DNA of 64,000 nucleotides from Bradyrhizobium manausense (GTDB lineage Bacteria > Pseudomonadota > Alphaproteobacteria > Rhizobiales > Xanthobacteraceae), in contig NZ_JAFCKB010000029.1 of assembly GCF_018130615.1 (NCBI RefSeq), forward strand, positions 1 through 64,000, given 5' to 3'. Below the pieces are notes generated by a model. The model worked only from the letters and a program-made list of their open reading frames with translations, did no database searches and was not told the DNA's origin. This document shows, piece by piece, positions 53,437 to 62,638 of this stretch (the stretch's first letter is position 1; every line of letters begins with the position of its first letter). Both the position numbers and the translations under genes were made by a program.

Positions 53437-54162
53437 GTGAGCCAGACCGAGAGCCAAGAGTCCTATCCGACGTCAGCGCGCAACCAGGTGAAGCGCCGGC
53501 ATGACCGTGGCTTCTACGATCACGCCACCGTTCATCGCATCCTGGATTCCTCGATGCTCTGCCACGTCTCCTATGTCATCGACGGCCAGCCCTATTGCAC
53601 GCCGACCTTCTTCTGGCGCGAGGGCACAAAACTCTATTGGCACGGCTCGAGCGCCAGCCGCATGCTGCGCAATCAGACCAGAGGCGAGCGTGTCTGCCTG
53701 ACGGTCGCCCATCTCGACAGCTTGGTGCTGGCGCGCTGCGGCTTCAACCACTCCGCCGACTATCGCGCCGTGATGGCGTTCGGCACCGCCTATCTCGTCA
53801 CCGACCCCGAGGAGAAGGAGCGGGCGGTGATCGCCATGGTCGACCGCTTCTTCCCGGATCGCACCGCGAGCCTGCGGGCGAGCAATACCCAGGAGATCAA
53901 GGCGACCTCCTTCATCGCGATGGAGATCGAGGAGGCTTCCGCCAAGGTCCGCGCCAAGGGCGTTGCGGATGACGATGAGGACTACGAATTGCCGATCTAT
54001 GCCGAGCGCATTCCGGTGCGCACGGTGCTGGGCGCGCCCGAGCCGTGTTCGCGCTTGCTCGACGGCGTCACGCGTCCTGCGACGTTGAATGGCTATTTCG
54101 AAGGCCGACTGCTCGAAGATGCATTGCGGGATGCTTATTTTGAGGAGTACCCGAACGGCTGA
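53437..54162 (+). CDS. Pyridoxamine 5'-phosphate oxidase-fold flavoprotein
   Basis: 241 residues with the split-barrel fold: ILDSSMLCHVSYVIDGQPYC, TFFWREGTKLYWHGS, TRGERVCLTVAHLDSLVLA. The NimA/5-nitroimidazole-reductase-like subgroup is more likely than true PdxH because of the short conserved N-terminal part. Binds FMN or a related cofactor (family knowledge). GTG 53437 with CAGGAG upstream. Divergent from a MocR regulator. Confidence 0.8.
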   Translation: MSQTESQESYPTSARNQVKRRHDRGFYDHATVHRILDSSMLCHVSYVIDGQPYCTPTFFWREGTKLYWHGSSASRMLRNQTRGERVCLTVAHLDSLVLARCGFNHSADYRAVMAFGTAYLVTDPEEKERAVIAMVDRFFPDRTASLRASNTQEIKATSFIAMEIEEASAKVRAKGVADDDEDYELPIYAERIPVRTVLGAPEPCSRLLDGVTRPATLNGYFEGRLLEDALRDAYFEEYPNG

Positions 54163-54213
54163 AATCGGCTAGCTTGCGCGCACCCTCGACCAGTGGATGC
54201 CCGGAGTTGCCTG

Positions 54214-55491
54214 ATGAATGCCGAAACGCAGCAGAGGATTGTTGACGCCGTCGACGCCGGCTTCGAAGCCCAGCTTGCGACCACAAGCGATTTCGTCGCG
54301 ATCCCTTCGACCCGTGGGGCCGAGGGACCGTGCCAGGACATGATGGGCGACCTCCTGCGCGCGCGCGGCTACGAGGTCGACGATTGGCACATCAATGTCG
54401 ACGACCTCAAGGATTTGCGGGGCTTCGGGCCGATCGAGCATGATTTCTCGAAGGCGCGCACGGTGGTCGGGACCTATCGTCCCAGGACCGAGGCCGGCAA
54501 ATCGCTGATCCTCCAGGGGCACTGCGACGTGGTGCCGGCGGGGCCTCTGGAATTGTGGGACACGCCGCCGTTCTCGCCCGTCATCAAGGACGGCAAGATG
54601 TTCGGCCGCGGCGCCTGCGACATGAAATCCGGGACCATCGGCGCGCTCTATGCGCTGGATGCAATCAAGGCCGCGGGCTTCAAGCCGACGGCGCGGATCC
54701 ACTTCCAGTCCGTGATCGAGGAAGAGAGCACCGGCGTCGGTGCGCTCTCGACGCTGCAGCGTGGCTATCGTGCCGACGCCTGCTTCATCCCAGAGCCCAC
54801 CGCCGGCAAGATGGTGCGGTCGCAGGTTGGTGTGATCTGGTTTCGCCTGCGCGTGAAGGGCTATCCGACCCACGTCGCCTTTGCGGGCTCCGGATCGAAT
54901 GCGATCATGGCGGCCTATCACCTCGTCCACGCGCTGCAGAAGCTCGAGATTGAGTGGAACGAGCGTGCCAAGGCGGATCGTCATTTCAAGACCCTGAACC
55001 ATCCCATCAATTTCAACCCCGGCATCATCAAGGGTGGCGATTGGGCCTCGAGCGTGCCGGCCTGGTGCGACGTTGATTGCCGTATAGCGATCCTGCCGGG
55101 TTGGTCGGTGGCCGATCACCAAAAGGAGATCCTGGCTTGCGTCGCCGCCGCCTCGCGCAATCACCGCTTCCTCGCCAACAATCCGCCGGAGGTCGAATGG
55201 TCGGGCTTCCTGTCAGAGGGCTATGAGCTGACCGACGCCGCCGCGCCGGAAGCCGCCTTTGGCAAGGCGTTCAGCAAGGTCTATGGCGGCGCGGTCGAGG
55301 ACCTCGTCTTCACCGCGCTGACTGACACCCGCTTCTACGGCCTCAATTACGGCATCCCGAGCCTCTGCTTCGGCGCCAGCGGCGGCGAGATGCACGGCTT
55401 CAACGAATTCGTCGATCTGGAGTCGTTGAAGAAGACCACCAAGGCGATGGCGCTGTTCGTCGCGGAGTGGTGCGGGGTGGAGAAGGCGTAA
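54214..55491 (+). CDS. M20 family metallopeptidase (ArgE/DapE-like)
   Basis: 425-residue di-zinc amidohydrolase. Metal-ligand regions: LILQGHCDVVPAGP (His, Asp), GRGACDMKSGTIGAL (bridging Asp), VIEEESTGVGAL (catalytic Glu pair), CFIPEPTAGK, and GGEMHGFNEF (last His). ArgE-like acetylornithine deacetylase or another N-acyl amino acid deacylase; substrate not assignable. GGAG precedes ATG 54214; collinear with the kynurenine genes but 192 bases upstream of them. Confidence 0.88.
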   Translation: MNAETQQRIVDAVDAGFEAQLATTSDFVAIPSTRGAEGPCQDMMGDLLRARGYEVDDWHINVDDLKDLRGFGPIEHDFSKARTVVGTYRPRTEAGKSLILQGHCDVVPAGPLELWDTPPFSPVIKDGKMFGRGACDMKSGTIGALYALDAIKAAGFKPTARIHFQSVIEEESTGVGALSTLQRGYRADACFIPEPTAGKMVRSQVGVIWFRLRVKGYPTHVAFAGSGSNAIMAAYHLVHALQKLEIEWNERAKADRHFKTLNHPINFNPGIIKGGDWASSVPAWCDVDCRIAILPGWSVADHQKEILACVAAASRNHRFLANNPPEVEWSGFLSEGYELTDAAAPEAAFGKAFSKVYGGAVEDLVFTALTDTRFYGLNYGIPSLCFGASGGEMHGFNEFVDLESLKKTTKAMALFVAEWCGVEKA

Positions 55492-55597
55492 GGGTCGCCT
55501 CAGCCGCAGCTCTCGTCGGGTGGGAAAAGGTGCACGTGCGCCGTACCCACGTCTTGGTTGCGGCGCGCGCTGAACGAAACAATGGCTCTCTAGATCC

Positions 55598-55609
55598 TTT
55601 AAGCTTAAA
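55598..55609. promoter_or_regulatory. AT-rich palindrome upstream of kynurenine operon
   Basis: Perfect 12-base palindrome TTTAAGCTTAAA in otherwise GC-rich DNA, 75 bases before the first kyn gene. The form suits a dimeric (for example MarR-type) regulator; no such gene is in the window, so this is a position-based guess. Confidence 0.4.
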
Positions 55610-55683
55610 ATAAAGACTAGGATGCCGTCCTCAGCGGTGGCAGACTGGCGCCTGGTTCGCCGGACGAGTCCCTGGGAGTGACG

Positions 55684-56493
55684 ATGCGCGATTGGGATGA
55701 TGCTTACGCCAATTCGGCCCATATCCCGGGCTCGGACAAGATGCCGGCGCAATGGGCGGAGCGGGCGGCGGCTTACCGCGCCGCCCTGAAGGGATTTCGC
55801 CCTGATATCGCCTACGGCTCCGGTGAACGCCAGCGGTTCGACCTGATCCTGCCCGATGGCGACAGCCAGGGCCTCGTCGTGTTCGTTCATGGCGGCTACT
55901 GGATGCGCTTCGACAAATCGACCTGGACGGATCTGGCCGAAGGCGCGCGGCATCACGGCTGGACTGTTGCGCTGCCAAGCTACACGCTCACACCGGCCGC
56001 GCGCATCTCCGATATCACTGCCGAGATCACCGCCGCGATTGCCAAGGCCGCTTCGCTTGTCGCGGGGCCGATCCGGCTCGCGGGCCACTCCGCCGGCGGT
56101 CATCTCGTCACGCGCATGCTTTGCGACGACAGCCGGCTCGAGCCCGCGGTCTTCAACCGCATCGCCGGCACGCTTTCGATCAGCGGCCTGCACGATCTGC
56201 GCCCGCTGCTCAAGACGAAGATGAATGAGACGCTGCGCATGAGCATGGAGGAGGCGGCACTCGAAAGCGCGGCGCTGCATCTGCCGCGCGGGCATTCGCC
56301 TGTGACCGCCTGGGTCGGCGGCGGTGAACGACCCGAATTCATCCGTCAATCCGACCTGCTGGCGAATGTCTGGACCGGCTTTGACGTGCCGACGCGTCTC
56401 GTCGTCGATCCCGGCTTGAACCATTTCACCGTGATCGATGGTCTGAAAGATCCGTCGTCGCCGATCACTGCGCGCCTGATCGGCCTGGACTGA
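55684..56493 (+). CDS. Alpha/beta-hydrolase, probable N-formylkynurenine formamidase
   Basis: 269-residue esterase-lipase-fold hydrolase. Seen: oxyanion HGGYW ([14 protein letters not shown]) and nucleophile GHSAGGHLV, with late Asp/His (VDPGLNHF). Not the metal-dependent cyclase-type KynB of most bacteria but the arylformamidase type with an HGGXW motif, as in animals and yeast. Its place before kynA and kynU supports hydrolysis of N-formylkynurenine to kynurenine. GGAG precedes ATG 55684. Confidence 0.8.
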   Translation: MRDWDDAYANSAHIPGSDKMPAQWAERAAAYRAALKGFRPDIAYGSGERQRFDLILPDGDSQGLVVFVHGGYWMRFDKSTWTDLAEGARHHGWTVALPSYTLTPAARISDITAEITAAIAKAASLVAGPIRLAGHSAGGHLVTRMLCDDSRLEPAVFNRIAGTLSISGLHDLRPLLKTKMNETLRMSMEEAALESAALHLPRGHSPVTAWVGGGERPEFIRQSDLLANVWTGFDVPTRLVVDPGLNHFTVIDGLKDPSSPITARLIGLD

Positions 56494-56527
56494 CGAGGGC
56501 AGGGATGGTCGATCGAAAGGGTCTGTC

Positions 56528-57367
56528 ATGACATCCAGCGATTACGATCCCACACGCGAAGGCGCCGAGACCGATTTTGCCCGGCGCATGTCCTATGGCG
56601 ATTATCTGGCGCTGGATGCGATCCTCGGCGCGCAGCATCCGTTGTCGGAAGCTCATGACGAGATGCTGTTCATCATCCAGCATCAGACCACTGAGCTCTG
56701 GATGCGGCTTGCCATCCACGAGCTCAGCGCCGCGCGGCGTGCCATCGCCAAGGACGAGGTGGCTCCGGCCATGAAAATGCTGGCGCGAATGTCACGTATC
56801 TTCGAGCAGCTCAACAATGCCTGGGATGTGCTGCGCACGATGACGCCGAGCGAATATACGCGCTTCCGCTCCCAGCTCGGCCAATCCTCGGGCTTCCAGT
56901 CGCGCCAGTACCGGCTGATCGAATATCTGCTCGGCAACCGCAATCATGCCATGCTGAAGCCGCACGCGCACGATGTAGAGACGACGAAGCTGCTTGAAGG
57001 CGAGCTCGCAACGCCCAGTCTCTATGACGAGGTGCTGCGGCTGGCCGATCGCCATGGGCTGAAGATGCCGGCCGCAGTGCTCGCGCGCGACGTCCGCGAA
57101 ACCCACAGTTTTAGTGAGGGCGTGCTGCAGGCCTGGCGTATTGTCTACGAGGCGCCGGAAACACACTGGATGCTGTATGAGCTCGCCGAAAAGCTGGTCG
57201 ATTTCGAGGATTATTTCCGGCGCTGGCGCTTCAACCACGTGACGACGGTCGAGCGCGTCATCGGCTTCAAGCGCGGCACGGGTGGCACCGGCGGCGTCAG
57301 CTATCTCAAGCGCATGCTGGAGGTGGAGCTGTTCCCTGAACTCTGGCGCGTGCGGACCATTCTGTAG
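56528..57367 (+). CDS. kynA: Tryptophan 2,3-dioxygenase
   Basis: Heme enzyme opening the tryptophan indole ring to N-formylkynurenine. 279 residues. Seen: [60 protein letters not shown] and C-terminal [26 protein letters not shown] precedes the ATG; 34 bases after the formamidase gene and 8 before kynU. Confidence 0.97.
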   Translation: MTSSDYDPTREGAETDFARRMSYGDYLALDAILGAQHPLSEAHDEMLFIIQHQTTELWMRLAIHELSAARRAIAKDEVAPAMKMLARMSRIFEQLNNAWDVLRTMTPSEYTRFRSQLGQSSGFQSRQYRLIEYLLGNRNHAMLKPHAHDVETTKLLEGELATPSLYDEVLRLADRHGLKMPAAVLARDVRETHSFSEGVLQAWRIVYEAPETHWMLYELAEKLVDFEDYFRRWRFNHVTTVERVIGFKRGTGGTGGVSYLKRMLEVELFPELWRVRTIL

Positions 57368-57375
57368 AAGAGCTC

Positions 57376-58578
57376 ATGACCAGATATCGCGTTTACGACG
57401 ACACCAAAGCGCTATTCCATCTTCCGAACGATGTGATCTATCTCGACGGAAATTCACTCGGTGCATTGCCGCTGGGTGTTGCCGAGCGCGTCAGCCGCGT
57501 CATCACCGACGAGTGGGGCAATGAGCTGATCCGCGCCTGGAACACGGCCGGCTGGTATGCCCAACCGCGCCATGTCGGCGATCGCATCGCGCGACTGATC
57601 GGGGCGGAAGCGGGCTCGGTGATGGTCGGGGACACGCTGTCGCTCAAGGTCTATCAGGCGCTCGCGGCGGCGCTCGACATGAACGCATCGCGCAAGGTCG
57701 TCCTCTCGGACACCGGCAATTTTCCGACCGACCTCTACATGGCCGAAGGCCTGATCGCGACGCTTGGGCGTGGCCATCAATTGCGTCTGGTCGCACCGGA
57801 GGAGATCGAGGCTGCGCTGTCGGACGAGATCGCGGTGTTGTACATCACCGAGGTCGACTACCGCACCGGCCGCCGCCACGACATGGCGAAGCTGACGGCA
57901 AAGGCGCATGCACTCGGCATCGTCACGGTCTGGGACCTCGCGCATTCGGCCGGCGCGCTGCCGGTCGATCTCGCCGGCTGCGGCGCCGATTTCGCCGCCG
58001 GCTGCACCTACAAATACATCAACGCCGGCCCCGGCGCGCCAGCCTTTCTCTATGTCGCGCCGCGACACGCCGATACGGCGCGTGCTGCGCTATCCGGATG
58101 GATGGGCCACGCAAAACCCTTTGCCTTCGAGCTTGCCTATGCGGCTGCCGGCGGCGTCGAGCGCATGCGCGTCGGGACGCCACCAGTCCTGGCGATGGCG
58201 GCGCTGGAGGCGTCGCTCGATATCTGGGATCGTGTCGACATCAAGGAGGTCCGCGTCCGCTCGCTGGCGCTCGGCGATCTCTTGATTGCGGAGGTCGAAC
58301 GCGGCTGCCCGTCTCTGCGGCTGGTCACTCCGCGTGCACACGAGCGGCGCGGCTCCCAAGTCTCCTTCGCGTTCGAGGGCGGCTATGCCGCCATGCAGGC
58401 CCTGATCGCCCGCAATGTGATCGGCGATTTCCGCGCGCCTGACATCATGCGGTTCGGAATCACGCCGCTGTATATCGGCGAGAGCGAGATCATCCGTGCG
58501 GCCGAGATCATCGAAGAGGTGATTGCAGGCGAGGTGTGGCGCCGGCCGGAGTACCAGGTCGTGAATGCGGTGACGTGA
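57376..58578 (+). CDS. kynU: Kynureninase
   Basis: PLP enzyme cleaving kynurenine to anthranilate and alanine. 400 residues. Seen: VIYLDGNSLGALPLGVAERV, DTGNFPTDLYMAEGL, VWDLAHSAGALPVDL and the Schiff-base Lys in GCTYKYINAGPGAPAF. GAAGAG precedes the ATG, 8 bases after kynA. Completes tryptophan to anthranilate. Confidence 0.97.
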   Translation: MTRYRVYDDTKALFHLPNDVIYLDGNSLGALPLGVAERVSRVITDEWGNELIRAWNTAGWYAQPRHVGDRIARLIGAEAGSVMVGDTLSLKVYQALAAALDMNASRKVVLSDTGNFPTDLYMAEGLIATLGRGHQLRLVAPEEIEAALSDEIAVLYITEVDYRTGRRHDMAKLTAKAHALGIVTVWDLAHSAGALPVDLAGCGADFAAGCTYKYINAGPGAPAFLYVAPRHADTARAALSGWMGHAKPFAFELAYAAAGGVERMRVGTPPVLAMAALEASLDIWDRVDIKEVRVRSLALGDLLIAEVERGCPSLRLVTPRAHERRGSQVSFAFEGGYAAMQALIARNVIGDFRAPDIMRFGITPLYIGESEIIRAAEIIEEVIAGEVWRRPEYQVVNAVT

Positions 58579-58678
58579 ATGTCGCGGCCGATGTCACGAC
58601 GGCCACTACCTTGGACGTCATTGCTTTGCCGCGCGAAGCCATTCACGCTGAGAGAGCAAGGAATTGGGAGGAGATGTG

Positions 58679-59077
58679 ATGACGCCGCTCGAAAAGCTTA
58701 AAGCGATGAAGATGCCGTTCGCCGAGCTCAAGGGCGTCGAGTTCGTCGAAGCCGGGAAGGACCGCGTGGTGGCGCGGATGATGGTCAGGCCCGATCTCTG
58801 CACCCTGCATCACACCATCCATGGCGGTGCGGTGATGGCGCTCGCGGATTCTGTTGGAGCTGCTGCGACCGTGATCAACCTGCCGGAGGACGCCAAGGGC
58901 ACGACCACCCTGGAGAGCAAGACCAATTTCGTCGGCGGGGCGAAGGAGGGAACCACTGTCATCGCCACCACCACCCCGGTCCACCGAGGCCGCCGAACCC
59001 AGGTCTGGACCACCCGGCTTGAGACCGAGGACGGTAAGCTGGTCGCTGTGGTGACCCAGACGCAGCTGGTCCTGTAA
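58679..59077 (+). CDS. Hotdog-fold thioesterase (PaaI-like)
   Basis: 132-residue hotdog protein: LHHTIHGGAVMALADSVGAA carries the HGG and catalytic Asp region of the PaaI/YbgC-like group. Likely hydrolyses an acyl-CoA; substrate unknown. GGGAGGAG precedes ATG 58679. 100 bases after kynU on the same strand; could be part of the same transcript. Confidence 0.85.
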   Translation: MTPLEKLKAMKMPFAELKGVEFVEAGKDRVVARMMVRPDLCTLHHTIHGGAVMALADSVGAAATVINLPEDAKGTTTLESKTNFVGGAKEGTTVIATTTPVHRGRRTQVWTTRLETEDGKLVAVVTQTQLVL

Positions 59078-59229
59078 GACTACGGAGGGTTGATTTTGTT
59101 AACGAATTAGTCGTTTGCGCTGCCTCAAACTTGAGCGGGCTCCCATCTTGAAAAACTTGCTGCGGCGCACAATATTGGAGGCCTAGGGATTCGAACGCCT
59201 CCTCGAGGGACACCAAGAGGAGTTTTGAC

Positions 59230-59835
59230 GTGGTACTTGAAGATAAAGTCCGCACCGCCCCCGGCTATGTGCGGACCCTGATCCAGCAGGAAGAATTGCC
59301 GCTGTTGCGCGATCACCTGCTGCGGCTCGATGCCCAAAGCCGGCACGACCGCTTTAACGGCTTCCTCGACGATAGTTTCATCGAGCGTTACGCAGCTCGC
59401 TGCGCCGAGGACGGTACCGTGATCGTTGCCTACATCGTCGATGGCGTCGTCCGAGGTGCGGCCGAGCTGCATCCGCCCGAGGGCGATTCGCTGCCCGAGG
59501 TCGCCTTCAGCGTAGAGACCCCCGCGCGCCGGCAGAATGTCGGCACCGTGCTGTTCAGCCGCCTGATCGCCGAAGCGCGCTGGAAGGGCTACAAAAGCCT
59601 GCGCATCACCACCGGTGCGGAGAACCATGCCATGCGCGCGCTCGCAAGGAAGTTTGGCGCTCACCTCGCTTTCCGCCATGGAGAATCCACCGGCACGATC
59701 GATCTCGCCAAGCCGCCCGAGGCTGAGCTTGCTGATCTTGCAGCCGCCCCGTTCAAGGCCGGCCGCGCGCTTCTCAGCTTCAACTCGACCTGCTGGAGGC
59801 TGATCTCCAGCATGTACGGCAATCGCGCGGCGTGA
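59230..59835 (+). CDS. GNAT family acetyltransferase
   Basis: 201-residue GNAT: LRLDAQSRHDRFNGFLDDSF, AAELHPPEGDSLPEVAFSV, then the acetyl-CoA loop RRQNVGTVLFSRLIAEA (Q/RxxGxG-like) and ENHAMRALARKFGAHLAF. A GTG start after AAGAGGAG. Ends in a Ser/Arg-rich tail. Substrate unknown; ends in a strong terminator. Confidence 0.88.
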   Translation: MVLEDKVRTAPGYVRTLIQQEELPLLRDHLLRLDAQSRHDRFNGFLDDSFIERYAARCAEDGTVIVAYIVDGVVRGAAELHPPEGDSLPEVAFSVETPARRQNVGTVLFSRLIAEARWKGYKSLRITTGAENHAMRALARKFGAHLAFRHGESTGTIDLAKPPEAELADLAAAPFKAGRALLSFNSTCWRLISSMYGNRAA

Positions 59836-59868
59836 AATCCAAGGGCCTGAAATTCAAAGGCCTGAATC

Positions 59869-59909
59869 AATAAAAAAGCGGACCGGCCAGGCCGGTCCGC
59901 TTTTTTATT
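59869..59909. terminator. Strong bidirectional intrinsic terminator
   Basis: Perfect 20-base arms (59869-59888 with 59890-59909), GC core GCGGACCGGCC flanked by A6 and T6 runs on both sides. Serves the GNAT gene on the plus strand and the small gene at 59932 on the minus strand. Confidence 0.95.
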
Positions 59910-59931
59910 GAAGCTGCGAAGATTTAAAGGC

Positions 59932-60237
59932 TCAGGTGCCGGTGCGCTTGTCGTTGCCGAAGCGGCGGACGACACGGCGTTCGACCACGACCGAGCGCTG
60001 CGCGCCCTGTTCGCCGGCGATCACGCGCGTCGCGGTGATGCGGCTGTTGGTGCGAGCCTGCTTCTTGACCTCGGCGTGAACGACGTCGAGCGGCATTCCC
60101 ATCAGCGCGGCTGCGATCTCGGCCTGCTGCTCCTGGTCGTCGGTGATGCCGACGGCGGCGAAGATCGCCTCGTCCAGGGTGGGCGGATCGTGGCGGACGC
60201 GCCGCGTGCCATATTTGGTATTCCAGTCTGCGCTCAT
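59932..60237 (-). CDS. Conserved-looking small protein of unknown function
   Basis: 101 residues, soluble, helical: PPTLDEAIFAAVGITDDQEQ, then QAEIAAALMGMPLDVVHAEV and a basic C-terminal tail. Looks like real coding sequence but I recognise no family; no membrane segment or signal. GAGGCC precedes ATG 60237; its terminator is shared with the GNAT gene. Confidence 0.65.
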   Translation of the reverse strand: MSADWNTKYGTRRVRHDPPTLDEAIFAAVGITDDQEQQAEIAAALMGMPLDVVHAEVKKQARTNSRITATRVIAGEQGAQRSVVVERRVVRRFGNDKRTGT

Positions 60238-60322
60238 AACGGCCTCATTTCGATGCCGGGATACCTAGTGCCCCAGATGTTGCATTGCAATATGAATTTG
60301 GTGTGGCATCTCAGCTATGCAC

Positions 60323-60622
60323 TCACAACTTCTCAAGCCTGGTGGCATCGTAAAGTTCGAGCGTGGTCGGACCCGTGGCGAGTGAGCGCAGGATCCGGAC
60401 GAATTCGCCGGACGCGGGTACCGCAAAATGGGCCAGGAGCGCGGCGCGGTCGGCCCATTGCTCGAAGAACACCAGCTTCAAGGGGTTCTCACCGTCGACA
60501 TGGACCGCATGCGAGATGCAGCCGGGCTCCTGGCGCGAACGGTGGACGTGTTCGAGGCTGAGCCGGCGGGCCTCCTCGAATGTCTCGGGCCGAAGAGTTG
60601 CGCTGCCAGTCACCACGATCAT
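60323..60622 (-). CDS. Antibiotic biosynthesis monooxygenase (ABM)-fold protein
   Basis: 99-residue dimeric ferredoxin-like ABM fold: VVTGSATLRPETFEEARRLS, then QEPGCISHAVHVDGENPLKL, FFEQWADRAALLAHF. Small members of this group act as quinol monooxygenases or have unknown function. ATG 60622 with GGGGA 5 bases upstream; a TTG 4 codons earlier is possible. Confidence 0.83.
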   Translation of the reverse strand: MIVVTGSATLRPETFEEARRLSLEHVHRSRQEPGCISHAVHVDGENPLKLVFFEQWADRAALLAHFAVPASGEFVRILRSLATGPTTLELYDATRLEKL

Positions 60623-60645
60623 GTCATTCCCCAAAATGACGGCTG

Positions 60646-61332
60646 CTAGGGCAGGGATGCCTCGCGCGCGATGGTCTTGGCCGGCGCCTGGGGCCAGCGC
60701 TTCAGCGCCGCGTGGCCGGCCTCGGTCAGCCGATAGATGCCGCGCTCGGCGCGTTCAAACCAGCCGTAGACATTGTGCAGAAGAATCTTGCCTGCATCGG
60801 GACAACGTTCGCGCAATTCGCGCACGGGCCGCGGACCGCCTGCGAGCTCTGATGCGCAGGCCAGCGCCTGCTGCCGGTAGGCCGTCATGATCGGCGCGCG
60901 CGTGCTGCCGCCGAGCACGGGGTCCCCCTGGCGGCGCTGATGCTCGGCCACCAGCCGCGAGCGCGTTTTCGGCTCGCGGCGAGGGGCTGCCGTCGGCGGC
61001 TTCACCAGCACCTCGACCTGGCCATTGTCGGTCACGCCCAACATGCCGAAGCCGAGGCGACGGCAGAGGTTGCGGTAGCGCGCATCGCTCTCGCGGCCCT
61101 TGCCGCGGATCGACATCTTTGCGGCGATCCAGACCTCGTCGCCCGCCGGGGCGCGATCGACTGCCTGCAAGATCAGTTCGAGATTGAAGGCAAGCTTGAG
61201 CTCGCCGATCACCACCACCGGCGGATCGCCGGCGCTGAGGCCCACGAGATCGCAGCCGCCGATCTCGCCCTTCACGGAGAAGCCGAGCTCTTCGAGGAAT
61301 CGTTTGACGGGGAGATAGAGCGCGGTTTCCAA
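60646..61332 (-). CDS. DUF2161-like PD-(D/E)XK nuclease-fold protein
   Basis: 228 residues. N-terminal nuclease-like core: GGCDLVGLSAGDPPVVVIGE then LKL, matching D-(x)n-E-x-K of the PD-(D/E)XK fold. A C-terminal basic winged-helix-like part (PRPVRELRERCPDAGKILLH) follows. DUF2161 members are annotated as putative phosphodiesterases; role unknown. Collinear with the ABM-fold gene, 23 bases apart. Confidence 0.75.
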   Translation of the reverse strand: METALYLPVKRFLEELGFSVKGEIGGCDLVGLSAGDPPVVVIGELKLAFNLELILQAVDRAPAGDEVWIAAKMSIRGKGRESDARYRNLCRRLGFGMLGVTDNGQVEVLVKPPTAAPRREPKTRSRLVAEHQRRQGDPVLGGSTRAPIMTAYRQQALACASELAGGPRPVRELRERCPDAGKILLHNVYGWFERAERGIYRLTEAGHAALKRWPQAPAKTIAREASLP

Positions 61333-61460
61333 GGCGAGTTTCCGATCGAAGAATCAGTTCGGCAGTCTAGCCCGGATCGGACTCGGACTGACGGGCATTT
61401 GCCCGGACGCGGTCAAGCCAGCTATATCCCCGCCCGGGGAACAAGCGGGCGCTGGCGAAT

Positions 61461-61808
61461 ATGACGATCAGGAACGGGCTTTATCACATCCGGATCGAGA
61501 TGCTGGATGGGGTGCAGGGCGGCAATCAGGGCGTCATGGTGCTGCGTGACGGCACCATGCGCGGCGGTGATTCCTTTTTCTTTGCCTATGGCAGCTACAC
61601 GTCCGCCGACGGCAAATGGAAGGGCGAGCTGACCAACGAGGAGCATTCGCCCTCGTTCGATGAGCGTCCGGTGTGGGGTCGCAAGGTCGTGACCATCGGC
61701 TTCAGTGGCACCTACACCGACGAGACTGCCTATGGCGAGGGCATTGCGCTCGCCGGGAAGCAGAGCATCCGTTTCAAGGGCAATCTACGGCTGCTGGTGC
61801 CGGATTGA
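61461..61808 (+). CDS. GrlR-like protein
   Basis: 115 residues resembling the beta-barrel GrlR family (negative regulators of type III secretion in enteropathogens): LYHIRIEMLDGVQGGNQGVM, VLRDGTMRGGDSFFFAYGSY and a glycine-rich C-terminus. No GrlA or type III genes are in the window, so any link to secretion is unproven; rhizobial members are common. Convergent and abutting the SDR gene. Confidence 0.7.
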   Translation: MTIRNGLYHIRIEMLDGVQGGNQGVMVLRDGTMRGGDSFFFAYGSYTSADGKWKGELTNEEHSPSFDERPVWGRKVVTIGFSGTYTDETAYGEGIALAGKQSIRFKGNLRLLVPD

Positions 61809-62489
61809 TTACACGCGTCCGCTCACCGGAATCAATGCACCCGTGACGCCGCTGGCGGCGTCGCTGACGAGGAACAGGATCACCTCGGCAAGCTCCTGCG
61901 GCGTTACCCATTTGGAGAAATCCGCATTCGGCATGTCGGCGCGGTTGGCCTTGGTGTCGATGATTGACGGCAGCACAGCGTTCACGGTGACCTTGCCCTT
62001 CCATTCATTGGCCAGAGCCTCGGTGAGGCGGTGCACGCCCGCTTTCGAGGCAGCGTAGGGACCCATGCCGGAGCCGGCCTGCAGTGCGCCCATCGCGCCG
62101 ATATTGACGATGCGGCCTGCTTTTGAGGCGGCAAGATGCGGTAATGCCGCGTGCGAGGTGTTGAGGGCCGTCAGGACGTTCAGCGCATGCATGCGCTGCC
62201 ACGTCTTGATGTCGCCGTCGCCGACGGTTTCGAAGGCAAAGCCGCCGGCGATGTTGATCAAGGCATCCAGCCCGCCGAAATGTTTCGCGGCAGCCTCGAT
62301 CGCCGTCTTCGCTTGCGCCGCGTCGGACAGATCGACGCCACCGATCTCGATGCGCTCGGCCGTCGCGGGCATTTGAGGGGGCGCATGATCAATGCCGGCG
62401 ATCCGCGCGCCGCGCGCCAGCGCGACGGCTGTGACCACCTTGCCAAGCGCACCGAGCGCGCCGGTCACGACGATGACTTTTCCCTGCAC
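61809..62489 (-). CDS. Short-chain dehydrogenase/reductase
   Basis: 226-residue SDR: cofactor loop VTGALGALGKVV (TGxxxGxG-like), INIAGG (NNAG-like), catalytic Ser/Tyr-Lys in NIGAMGALQAG and YAASKAGVHRL. Oxidoreductase of unknown substrate. GTG start with GGAGAGAG upstream; the longer frame upstream is not SDR-like. Confidence 0.9.
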   Translation of the reverse strand: MQGKVIVVTGALGALGKVVTAVALARGARIAGIDHAPPQMPATAERIEIGGVDLSDAAQAKTAIEAAAKHFGGLDALINIAGGFAFETVGDGDIKTWQRMHALNVLTALNTSHAALPHLAASKAGRIVNIGAMGALQAGSGMGPYAASKAGVHRLTEALANEWKGKVTVNAVLPSIIDTKANRADMPNADFSKWVTPQELAEVILFLVSDAASGVTGALIPVSGRV

Positions 62490-62638
62490 GACAACTCTCT
62501 CCGTCGTCTCACTTCCCGCCGACTTTTGCGCGAGGCGAATTGGACTTGCAATGGCGGCGGCATCAAGGCTGAGACATAGATGCAACTTTAGGGCGTAGGC
62601 TACCGCAATCTCCGACGGCGTGAGGCGTTCGGCGTCGC

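Noticed and set aside
59177-59202. tRNA T-arm-like sequence (minus strand GTTCGAATCC) with GGAGGC/GCCTCC flanks
   Set aside because: The bases flanking the loop do not pair as a T stem, and no anticodon or D arm is present upstream; it is a small hairpin in the leader of the GNAT gene.
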